DNA of 64,000 nucleotides. Source: Arthonia radiata (lineage: Eukaryota > Ascomycota > Arthoniomycetes > Arthoniales > Arthoniaceae). Shown here piece by piece: positions 1 through 10,743 of this stretch. The stretch lies in the NCBI GenBank assembly GCA_002989075.1, contig PSQN01000012.1, positions 1 to 64,000 of the forward strand, given 5' to 3'. The notes below the pieces were generated by a model. That model ran no database searches. It saw only the letters and a program-made list of their open reading frames with translations, and was not told the origin of the DNA. The number at the start of each line of letters is the position of its first letter. Positions within the stretch are counted from its first letter, which is position 1. The translations under genes were made by a program, and so were the position numbers.

Positions 1-94
1 ACCCTAACCCTAACCCTAACCCTAACCCTAACCCTAACCCTAACCCTAACCCTAACCCTAACCCTAACCCTAACCCTAACCCTAACCCTAACCC
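1..94. repeat. Telomere repeat array
   Basis: About fifteen uninterrupted copies of CCCTAA (TTAGGG on the other strand) start at the first base, so this is the left physical end of a chromosome. The array runs straight into the inside of a Gypsy retrotransposon with no subtelomeric spacer. The first non-telomeric bases (CCAGACAAAAGAGAAC) match the inside of the type A copy at 20880-20895 on the opposite strand. Confidence 0.98.
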
Positions 95-109
95 AGACAA
101 AAGAGAACA

Positions 110-1320
110 ACGGTCGCAATAAGGCAATAGAACTACTAGCAGCCTTCTCCGACCGCTGGCAGAAGGACCCGACCGAGGGTTGCCTTCTCTAAGAATTGGG
201 TCTCCCACAAAAGACTATCCAGAACTGGTATAAGTACGTTACTAAACTAACTAAGGAGCAGAAGGACATCTACTGAAATGCCTTCTGTAACCAGGGAAAC
301 ACTCACCAGGCTTCGTCCAACGAGAAGCACTACGAGTAGAATTTATTTAATTTACACAAAAACTGGGATACAGACATCGAGTTATAGCAAGAAATAAAGG
401 AACGACAAATAAAACAGGAACAACAAGACCCACAGGACTAAAACAACATTAACCGCACTATTCCGAGGCATTAGGTACAGAGTACCGTTACACCACACGA
501 TACACTATCCTAAACCGCGTGCTACAATAACGATTGCACGATCCACAAATCCGACAAACTAGGGTTAGGATGGTAGCTAAAGAAACCGACATCTCTCAAA
601 CAAGGTTCGACACAAGAACTAGGCCTCACCCGAGGACGACCTAGGTCACCTTACCTAGAAACCCAAGAGGAATTTAAGGAAGAACAGACCGTAGAAGCTA
701 AGCAAGACAGCAGCTACGATGCGTTACAGGCAAGACAACGACTCGAAGACGAAAACATAGATTCTAATGGTACAAAATCCTCGCTTAAGGACGACACTAA
801 CTAGGAAGAGCAAACCCCAATCCGTTAGGAAGGAATAATATAGAGACTTTGTTAGTTGGCCTTCCACGATAGGAAGTTAAGCGCTAATAGAGACATTAAC
901 GACATCCCGGGATACATTTACTTACGCCTACGACGACCAGTAGACCACCTTATTAGGGGTCTAGAATTGCGCAGTCAGTACTAATATCTTCGACTAACAA
1001 TGTACAACCCACAGACACGACGAGTTTTAACCAGCGATGGTTGCATAATTAAAGCAGGGATCGTAAACAACAAACCAGACGTTATAATAAAAGCAGTACT
1101 AGGACACCCTACACAGGAATTCTTATAGTAAATTAACCGACAATAGGTTCCGATACCTAAAATACTCTAGAACGTACACGATCAACAGGGAAAAGACTAG
1201 GCCGACTGCTTCGAGGGCAGTAGTACCGGCCCGTCCAACGGTCAGACCCTCTAGAAGTCTAGCTCTGCGCGAGCTCGGCTGCCTATAAAACACATCTACA
1301 CACTTAGGCAACAGTAAACT
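110..1320 (+). pseudogene. Gypsy gag C-terminal remnant (copy 1)
   Basis: This stretch is collinear with the region downstream of the gag start in the other type A copies. It should encode the C-terminal part of the Gag polyprotein and the link to protease. The N-terminal Gag part seen in the copy at 14986-22328 is missing here because the telomere cap lies inside gag. Several TAG/TAA codons interrupt the frame. The minus-strand open stretch at 1123-1311 is a shadow of this region, not a gene. Confidence 0.7.
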
Positions 1321-1335
1321 ACAGAAACATTGAAG

Positions 1336-4300
1336 TTATAATTAATTTAGGCGCAACAGGCAACTTTATCTCAACACGCTGCGTTGAGGAGTGCCAGATA
1401 CAAATACGAAAGAAGAAATTACCCTACGCACTGTCCGAATTTCAAGGGGTAGAGGGAAGAGTCGACTACGAGACTTCGCTAATAGGTATAATAATTAGGG
1501 ACTATTGGGAAGAAATTACTTATAATATCGTAGATATTAACCAGCACCACGCTGTGCTAGGTATACCTTGGTTGCAACAATATAACCTAGAAGTAGATTA
1601 GAGAACTAAGAAACTCCTCTTCACTAGGTACAAGCACTTTAGGCAAGAGTCGTTCTACGGAACGAATACCCCACAAGCTAATTTTAGTAGTAAGGATAAG
1701 GAGCGCGATAAGAAACTTACGCGGGTTAGCACTACCACACTCCGACATTTAGATATCCTACGAGAGGAGTCTAACGCAGTATCTCGTCTGTGGCCAACTA
1801 TACGTAAGTGTAAACAAGAGACGACTGCACGCCAACAATTCTACACGACGACAAGTACTCAGTTAATTACTAAGATACCTAAAGAATACAATCAATTCCG
1901 ACACCTGTTTGAAGAAGCTGAGCCGAACTCAGCTCTCCTAGAACACAAACCGTGAGATCACACAATACCTTTACAAGAAGGCAAAACGCCAACATTCGGT
2001 TCAATATACTCCCTATTAGAAGCAGAAAATTAAGCGCTCCGCGATTATCTTAACAAGAACCTTAAGAAAGGATTTATCCGGAAATCAACATTACTAGCCG
2101 GATATCCGATACTCTTCGTACTAAAGAAGAATAGCAAACTACGACTCTGCGTAGATTATAGACAGCTGAACGGGGTAACTATCAAAAATCGATACCCTTT
2201 ACCACGCATCGACAAAATAACAGACCGATTGCATAACGCGCAATAGTTCACTAAGTTTGACCTACGAGGAGCATATAACCTGATCCGTATAAAGAAGGGT
2301 AAAGAATAGAAAACGGCCTTCCGTACCAGACACGGACTTTTTGAGTATTGCGTTATGCCCTTTGGGCTAATAAACGTACCAGCATCATTTTAGGAGCTAA
2401 TTAACAACACACTTAGCGATTATCTAGACATATTTATAACTGCTTATCTAAACGACATCCTAGTATACAGCCGTACACTAGAAGAACATAAGAAACATAT
2501 TAAGAAGGTATTAGAGAGATTAGCGCGTACCGATTTACAAATCGATATCGAGAAAACTCAGTTCTACCAACAATCCGTCGAATTTCTTGGATTTATAATT
2601 ACTGAGCACGGTCTTCAAATAGAAGATTTAAAGATTCAATCCGTTCTAACCTGGCCTATACCAAAGAATATAAAACAATTACAACAGTTTCTTAGTTTTG
2701 CCAACTACTACAGGCGATGGATATCCAACTTTGGCCGAATTACAGCACCGCTGTCTCAACAGACGAAACAATCGATAGGATTCTCTTGGACGCAGAAAGA
2801 ACAATCAGTATTTGAAGAGCTTAAAGAAGCTTTTAAGATCGGGCCCGTACTAGCAATATTTGACCCTAACCTACCGATCATCATAGAAATAGACGCGTCA
2901 GACTATGCAATTGGAGCATGCATAAGTTAAAACAACAAAGAAGGAAAGCTTAGACCAGTAGCTTTCTACTCAAGGAAAATGTTACCCACAGAATAGAACT
3001 ACGATATTCACGATAAAGAGCTTTTAGCTATTATAGCAGTATTCGAGACATGGCGAGCTTACCTAGAAGGAGCAAACTATACGATTATAGTATACACAGA
3101 CTACAAAAACCTGACTTATTTTACGACAACAAAGAAACTCAACCGCAGACAAGTTAGATGGTTAAAAACTATGGCTCTATACGACTTTATTATTACCTAC
3201 AAGAAGGGTTCCGAGAACGACAGGGCCGACGCTCTAAGCCGACGACCGGATTACCTTAATGACAAGGAACACGTCGAGCATGCAATATTCCGAGAACACA
3301 ATAACGAGATTAGATACAATTAATTGGCTATAACAACCGAGTTTGTTATTGAACCAGACAGCCGAATCCCAGACATCCTGAACGACCCTAAAACCTACCA
3401 AGAAAACGAGAAACGACACCTAAGATTAACTAAGAGCAACAAGGGATATTACGAATTCTAAGGCAAAATCTACGTTCCGAGGAATCTGATCCGACACATT
3501 ATCAGTAATTTCTACGATAACCCAACGAAAGGACATAAGGGCATCGACAACACTATTAAAAAGATCACACGAACCTACTACATCCCAAGAATTCGACATT
3601 ACGTCGAGAATTACATCCGAGAATGCGACATATGCGCAAGAACTAAACACCCGAGATATTCACTATACAGTGAACTACAACCACTAGAAACACCCGAGAG
3701 ACCATAGCATATAGTCTTACTGGACTTTATAACTAAGTTACCAACATCCAAGGATCTACTCATAGGAGTAGCATACGACGCTATCCTGGTTATATGCGAC
3801 AAACTAACAAAGTACGCGTACTTCGTACCTTACAAGGAAGCCAGCAACTCAGAACAGTTGGCATATACCTTCCTTCGGATTATCTTAGCAAACTATAGCC
3901 AACCACAAAGAATTGTCTCGGACAGAGACCGGAAATTCGTCTCACGGTTTTGAACATCCCTAATGCAACAGCTAGGGACAAAACAAAAAATGTTAATATC
4001 ATTCTATCTACAAACAGACGGACAGACAGAACGAACAAATTAAACACTAGAACAGTATCTCCGGGCATATATTAACTACCAGCAGAACGACTGGGTATAG
4101 TTACTACTAGTAGCGTAAGCAGCGCACAACGATACAAAGAACGATACAACTAAGATAACTCCGTTCTACGCCTTATATGGCTATTACCCTCTTTAGGGAA
4201 GACAACTACAAAATACCACAGAAAACGAATTAGCTACACGAATAGCTACGAACATAAAACACCTACACCAGCAGTTAAAGTCTGACAGCGAGTTTATTAA

Positions 4301-4750
4301 CGAACAAACAAGAAAGTAGTATAACAAGTCAAGAACAACCCCAAACACGAGCATAAAAGAGGGGGGAAGAGCTTACTTGCTTATAAGAAACTTAAAAACT
4401 ATCAGACCAAGCAAAAAACTCGACTACACCAAGATAGGACCGTTCAAAATCTTACAGCAATTGGGACCCGTAACATTTAAACTCAAACTCCCGAAGACAA
4501 TAAGAATACATCCTGTATTCTACGTAGCGCTGTTGAAGCTAGCCTACTCCCGAGAAGCAGAACGACCCAACCCAGAAATCCTTCCTGACAACCAAGAACC
4601 CGAGTATGAGGTTAAAACGATTCGAGCCTATAGACAACATCGAGGTAAACGACAGTATCTTATAAAGTAGAAAAGATATTCCGAACATAAAAATCAATGG
4701 GAACCGGAACGAAACCTAACCAACTATAAAGACACTATTTAACGATATTG
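1336..4750 (+). pseudogene. Gypsy pol remnant: protease, RT, RNase H, integrase, chromodomain (copy 1)
   Basis: The protease active site reads NLGATG near 1340, where D[ST]GATG would be expected, so the catalytic Asp has become Asn. Reverse transcriptase shows VMPFGL near 2353 and AYLND at 2438-2455 in place of the YxDD catalytic motif, again Asp to Asn. RNase H shows EIDASDYAIGAC near 2886. The integrase zinc region (H-H-C-C) lies at about 3490-3640, and the catalytic core follows with LLDF and VSDRD motifs. A chromodomain with a QWEPERNL motif lies at about 4610-4740. Stops are few and are all TAG or TAA in sites consistent with RIP. The protein is non-functional because of the catalytic changes and stops. 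Confidence 0.9.
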
Positions 4751-4890
4751 GGACCAGAATATTAATCGGTCGTAGCAGCACTAACACCCTAATCCACTAC
4801 CTAGTGTGCCTCGCCGGCACCTAGATTACCCTTAAACGAACCAGCCCACCACGTTACAGGACCACTACTCAACACCGGGTAGAGGTTACT

Positions 4891-5424
4891 CTAAAAGTTA
4901 ACGGATAACCCGCTCGGACATTTAAATATATCACTACCAGCTATCGACGCAGCAAACTCTTCTTGCTCTAATAACTTATTCCGAGCCAACTTCGCTGCTG
5001 CCCGCGTACGAGTCTTCTTAACCTTCTCTTTTAACTTCCAGACCTCAGATCGGTCACGCTGCACAGCCGCAACCAACGCTGCTGCCTGAGCCTTTGACGC
5101 ACGCAATTGGCTCTTCGCGCGCTAAAGGGCAGCCGACTAAGAGGAATATTGAGAATAAACTAAACGCGCTACAATTAAGTTAGTTCTAGTCACTACAAAA
5201 GGACACTGAAAAGGTATACTATCTGCCATCGATACCCGTAAATTATAACTCTTTCTATCTCGAGTACACACCGAACACGTTGCCTTCCCGAACTAAACTA
5301 CACACCTTTTCTTAGTCGACATATATCTAGAACAAGGAGGCATTTCGATACCGTAGGCTTTAATTAACAGGTATTGGCTGTACTTTTTATTAGGACCCGC
5401 AGCGACGGACTTTATGCGAGGCAT
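4891..5424 (-). pseudogene. Antisense Zn2Cys6-like plus coiled-coil frame in Gypsy element (copy 1)
   Basis: On the strand opposite to pol, between the chromodomain and the polypurine tract, a 178-codon frame runs from ATG at 5424 to TAG at 4891, with three internal TAG codons consistent with RIP. Residues 31-60 follow the spacing C-x2-Y-x6-C-x8-C-x2-C-x6-Y. The two Tyr codons (TAT) are one G-to-A step from Cys, which gives the Zn(II)2Cys6 spacing. Residues about 107-155 are rich in Ala, Lys, Arg and Glu and look like a coiled coil. The same 534-bp frame is in the other two type A copies. DNA binding is only an inference from spacing; I know of no named family for it. Confidence 0.7.
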
Positions 5425-5514
5425 AGCGACTTACAAATTAGTTACGAAAGGAGGGACGAAACGTAACTTATAGGTGTTTAAAAGGCTGAGGGTCAATTAA
5501 GAACGATTTAACTA

Positions 5515-5527
5515 GAAGAGGGGGGAT
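5515..5527 (+). other. Polypurine tract of Gypsy copy 1
   Basis: The purine run GAAGAGGGGGGA lies directly before the TG that opens the 3' LTR. Its reverse complement occurs at the same place in the copies at 14986-22328 and, decayed, at 55507-62846. This is where plus-strand DNA priming would start. Confidence 0.8.
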
Positions 5528-6001
5528 TGTATTACGGACACCAGCCCTAGACGGCCTAGCGTGTATCTAAGTATTAACCACCGCCAGTTATTTTAGCCCT
5601 ACCAGCATTATTTCCGACTAAGCCTATAAACCCGCTATAAGCATTATCGAACAAGACGGCTATAAGAGCCTACGTTCCTTATAAACCCGATATAGGCATT
5701 ATTAAGATTAACGGACACAGAGGAACTTCCCTATATACCTTAGATTATATAGCTAGACTGATAACCGACCTTAGGATAGACTTTAGTCTATTAACTTAAC
5801 ATTTGAATATAAGTTCCTTAACTATATTCAGGTAACGTACTTCACCTTCTGTCTACTTTAGTTAAGCCCCTCTCACCCTCTGTAATCTGTCTCGCCTCTC
5901 CTGTCTTTTAGTCTCTAGCACACGAGACACCCACTACTAAGGTCGACAAGCACACAAGGCAAGTGAGCCTTAGTTCGGTTCTCCCAGCGACCGGCGTTAC
6001 A
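5528..6001 (+). repeat. 3' LTR, type A Gypsy (copy 1)
   Basis: A 474-bp LTR starting TGTATTACGG and ending CGGCGTTACA, with the canonical TG...CA ends. It is alignable over its whole length with 14986-15459, 21858-22328, 55507-55979 and 62376-62846. The sequence after it (GGGTTAGAG) is not Gypsy. Confidence 0.9.
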
Positions 6002-6231
6002 GGGTTAGAGAGTTAAAGTTTGCGCTTAATATTGTTTTTAAGCTAAACGTATTTGCTCTTTAAGAGTAGTATACGTTTATTAAGGAACTTAATCGATATA
6101 AGAATAACTATATATACGGTTATAGAGTTAAACAAGTTTAGTAAAGCGCTAGGCACAAATAGACCATTTAGAAGTTTCTAGGTATTAATTATCCTTAAAC
6201 TAGTCTTAAAAGCACTTGTTTTGTCCTTATT

Positions 6232-7008
6232 TTAATAAAAAAACTATATCTTTAACATAAAGATCTATTTAATCTTAACTATCTAGTTGCTAGTAATATT
6301 AGACAGAATAATAATTATCTACAGCGCGAATTAAGACGCTTTCTATACTTTAGTACGATAAACACTAATTGTGTATATAAAAGCGAGCGTCTATAACGTC
6401 TTACTGTCTTTATAGCTATCTATAAAGTATATTTCTTTAAGGCGATTAGGCTACTAATATAGAACTATACGCTTATAGTTAAGGTTTATAATACTAGAGC
6501 GGCTATCGTTTATAAAATAAGGCTATATAAAATTAGCTTAAGAGCCGTTGGCTTTGGCTAAGCGGCGTATTATATTGTTTACCGCCTATACTTAATAGAA
6601 ATCTAAATAAATCTTATCGCCGGTTATAGAATTAGTGTTAACTTACAGATAGTTATAGCCGTTATCGGCCTTCTTAACTATAAACCTATCGAAATAGAGG
6701 AGAATGCCGGTAAGAGCTTTAGTATAGTAGCGTACCGATATTAAGAGTTAGTCAAAGGAGCGCTTATTAATATTAGCGGAGGTAGAAAATATTTTCGACA
6801 CCCGATCTCTCGGGTATAAGACTTCTAGGCTTAGATTGTTATTCTTAGCTGTAGCAATTTTAAAGGAAAAGCGAGATAGCTGTTAGTTTTTAAGTAAATA
6901 CTTTAAATAGTTAAACTACTACTTAGAACCGCTTATCTAAAATAGAGCCTTAAGCACGCTACAGCAATTTTTGTAGTAGAGACGTGCTATAGAAAGGTTG
7001 TTCGGCAT
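6232..7008 (-). pseudogene. Decayed reading frame of unknown function
   Basis: A frame starting with ATG at 7008 (MPNNLSIARLYY) can be followed for about 258 codons. Every internal stop is TAG or TAA, as expected if Gln or Trp codons were hit by RIP. Stretches such as RSFDQLLISVRYYTKAL (its Q restored from TAG) and YFDRFIVKKADNGYNYL have normal protein composition, so this looks like a former gene. The frame remains fairly readable to about 6010. I do not recognise the family. No zinc-finger or catalytic motif is visible. Confidence 0.45.
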
Positions 7009-8288
7009 ACCAATGCTATAGAGTATTTAAATATTCTTATCTTAGTATTTAAATATTTGGGCCTACTACGTCTAAAGTATAAGAACAGCGGTTTTAATAG
7101 TATCTTTTAGAAACGCTATATTAAGCTTATACTTCTTAATCTAGATTATAGATACCTTTTACTATAGAGACTGCTCTCTAGTATTAGCCTTAATAGCCGG
7201 TTTTCTAGCGTTAAGCAAATTCTACATCTTAATCCGATTAATTGCGTTTTTACCTTTTTTATTAATATCGTAGTATAGGTTATACAGCTAAGCTATATAT
7301 AAGCAGTAGTTATTCTTTGTCTATTAAAACTCTACGTTGAAGCGCTTACTTTTAAATATGTTTTCTATAGTATTTCTAATTATCTCTATAGCAATTACTA
7401 TACAATTAAACTAAGCGGCATTGCTATATTTACTTTAGTAAAGGTATAAACGTAGATTAGTAGATATAAGCGCGTAAAACTTTTTATAGAAGCGAATAAT
7501 AATATTTAGCTAAATAAAATCTAGCTAGTAATTAGCGGGAATATATTTAATCTTAGAAAGTTCTATAAACTACGCTTTCTCTTATAGCTTCTAAGCAGAC
7601 TAGATAAGTATTACTTAAAGAAGAGCCTTAAGGTTAATTAGTTGCTAAGACGCTAGAAACTTAAGTAAATTCTAAGTATAGTACCTAGAGACAGAGGCTT
7701 TACTATTATAATAGTAATTAGCGTCGTAGGTATTATAAATAATTATAACTAGATTAAGAAAAACTAGTTCTATTTAGATAGAGCGTTAGAGCTCATAAAT
7801 ATTTTTAAGGCTTAATATTACTGTAGCTCTCTATAAATTAGCAGCAGAGAAGTTAAGCGGTAAACTAACGTTATATTTTAATCGATTGGCGAGTACTACT
7901 TAATTAAGGGTTATTATTATAATAGCGATTATATTAAGAAGAGCTGTTAAGTTTAGTATTATAGTAGTGTTTCGAGTATATCTTCGTAGCTTATAATCGA
8001 TAAAGTTATTATTTAACTTAGCTATAGCTATCTATTGTATCTACGTAAATACTACTATTAACTAGCTTAGATCTATAGCCGTTGCTTTCTTATCTATTAT
8101 CTTTCTATTACGTTTACTAGACAGTTTATTTCTTAAAGCGGACGTAAAGCGCTTTAGAACGCTAAATGCTATACTAGTAAGAATTTACGTTAGCGCGTTA
8201 GTATTAATATATACAGCTTTTAGTGTAGTTTTTTATATATTGTATATAAGAGAAGTTAAGTTAGCCGGTAGAAGAGTGCTAGAAAGAG

Positions 8289-8312
8289 AAGTTTTGTTGA
8301 CCAACAAAACTT
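8289..8312. repeat. Perfect 11-bp inverted repeat (hairpin)
   Basis: AAGTTTTGTTG and CAACAAAACTT are perfectly complementary and separated by two bases. Perfect pairing in DNA that has otherwise been scattered with mutations is notable. A related imperfect hairpin with a similar left arm (GTTTTGCT...AGCAAGAC) lies at 13824-13843. Function unknown. Confidence 0.6.
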
Positions 8313-10743
8313 TCGCTTGCTGCTCTCTAAAACTAGAGCGATACTAATATAGAAAGAGAGGAAAGAGAAGAAAAGACAATTAATAAATTTTACTAAATAT
8401 TTCTAGGTATAATATTGTAATAAAGACAACTTATCTAAACAATAGACTTCTATTAGCTTTATTAATATTAAATAGCCTTTAACTTAAGACTTAATAGTAG
8501 TTGCGATTATTACTACTATAGAATTAAGAGAAAGTAGAAAGAAAAGGAAAAGAAGAGGAGAGTGCTTAGATATTTTATCGATCGGCGAGAAAGAATAAAT
8601 TCTAAAATTCATAAAGATAAAACAACGATAAAGAAAAAGAGAAGAAGAAATCAAAGAGAAGAAAGATAATTAAACTATAGCGCATAGACTCTTAGAAAGG
8701 CTTAGCGTAATTGTTATTGTATCGTACTTATAAAATAAAGAAGTAATTAGACTATTTAATCGAAAAAGTAAATTTAGAGAGCGACTTTTAACTAGCAAAG
8801 AGACAGAATAAAGAGATAAACTTTAAGAAGTACTATATGTAAATTTAACTAATAGAACACTTAAAGTTTACTTAAGCTTTTCTTTATACGCGCAATATAC
8901 AACGAACGCGTCTATCTTACTTATAGAGTAGTTTCTAAGCTTAGCGGTAGCTATATAGCTAGCAGCTAGGCGCTAGGCGTACGTAACTATAGTTACCTTG
9001 TAGACTATCTAGCTCGTATACTAAGAAGCTAGACGCTAGCCGTATATAATCTTTAGTAGCCTAGTTATTCTTACCGAGCAGCAAAACTTTAAGCTACGCT
9101 TACTAAGCTGGAGCTAGCGGCGCTACTATAAGTCTTTTCTTATAACAGTATAATAGTAAAGACTATTAATAGTATAACAGAATAAAAGTAAGGGCTCGGT
9201 AGTACTTACTAGACATAGAAAATTAGATAAGTGTTCTAAACTTTATAGAACTAAGAGTATATTATTGCTAGCCTCTATTTACTTTATATATTTTAATATT
9301 GCGTATAAATTCTATACGTAACTATATAGATATAGATACTAGCGCCTTATTACCTTTAAGCTTTAGAGAGAGTATATAGTCTATATATAATTTAAGAAAT
9401 CTATTTATCTTATATATTTAGATACGTAATGTTTCTAGTTCTATATATAGAAGCTATTATAGAAATATCTTAAGCGATACTTTTTATGTCTTACTAACAT
9501 AAAATATAGTTTTATACTACGGCTTATAAATATTGCTTAATTTATATATAAGCTAAAGTTAGCCTAAAGTAGAGATATTAATCTAACTCTACTACGCCTC
9601 TAATATATCTCTTGCTTCTACAACCTACAATTCGATTCTAATTTGCTTAAAATAGTATTCTTTAAAAGATTGATGCAGCATTTAAAAGATGTTTAGTAAC
9701 TATAAACGACGCCTTTTATAGCCTTATACGAGCATATAGGATATTTAGTATTTACCGTATTAAGCTATTTAAGTACACAAAACAGACGCTATTTATAAGA
9801 GCGGGCTTATACTGCTAGATTATATCTAGTTTTAGCATAAATAATTCTAAATACTTGCGAGCCTCTATATTGTAGCATAGAAGCCGCTACTAGTAAAAGA
9901 TATAGAGCTGTGCTACTAGCGTACTAATAGAGACGTCTTAATCTTAGGTTTATAGCTACATTACAAACTATAAGACTTGCCTCTCTACTTTTTTACAACG
10001 TTTATATATTTTAGCTAAGAGGTTTAAAGCTATCTTCTATATTATAAATAGCTTGTTAGCTTTATATTTAGGCAATATAGTAATATATAGGATAAAATTG
10101 AGGCCTAGACTTTTTAACTACGTACGGGCGACGTTTAGTTCGCTAACCGCCGTTAGCTATTAATAATACTACCTAACTACAACGCGAAAGGGTACGATAT
10201 CCTATTATATATAGTTAAAGCGATTACTAAAGTTAAACAGTAATTAGATACGAATGCTCTAGTTGTATAAAAAGTAAAAGAATCTAAGCTTTTTAAGAGC
10301 CTCGGCGGCCGGCTTCTTAAGTATAAAGATAAAAAGGCTAATTATAGCCTTTATACCTAATATTCTTGTAACTATAGCGTAGCTTAGCTCTCGCATACTA
10401 TTCTATTTATCAACGGCCGCGGTAGTAAAGTAGAGAAGGTAGTCGGCCTCGTTTAGCGATCGAAGCATATAGTTGTAGTATTAAAAGTAAATAAGCTCTC
10501 TTAATTTCTATCTAAAGTTAGCTAATTACAGATAGTAAAGTATATAAGGCGCTACTTATCTTAAATATCTACTAAATATATTGCCTTATAAATAGCTTAG
10601 TCTTTATTATTAGCTTCTATAGCGCCTAAAAGTATTATAATAGTATCTTAGATAAAGCATACGATCTAATCTACGCTCTTAAGCGCGGACTAATTAATAA
10701 AACTATTTTGCTACGTAGTAGTAACAAATACTGTCTTAGATAA

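Larger units (their letters stand above)
95..6001 (+). mobile_element. Ty3/Gypsy chromodomain retrotransposon, type A copy 1, 5'-truncated by telomere
   Basis: This is a plus-strand LTR retrotransposon without its 5' LTR and most of gag; the telomere starts inside gag. The remaining order is late gag, protease, reverse transcriptase, RNase H, integrase, chromodomain, an antisense frame, a polypurine tract (5515-5527) and the 3' LTR (5528-6001). The protease-RT-RNase H-integrase order places it in Ty3/Gypsy, and the C-terminal chromodomain in the fungal chromoviruses. Damage is mostly TAG/TAA in place of Gln or Trp codons and Asp-to-Asn changes, as RIP produces. It has rather few stops for a RIP-hit copy. 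It cannot be autonomous. Confidence 0.93.

Noticed and set aside
1123-1311. Open frame on the minus strand, repeated at 47610-47801
   Set aside because: Complement of gag/protease linker sequence. Unlike the 534-bp antisense frame it has no conserved start, no motif and no support in copies 2 and 6.
8271-8340. CRISPR-like or tandem repeat
   Set aside because: Only single palindromes occur, with no spaced repeat array; the organism is a fungus.
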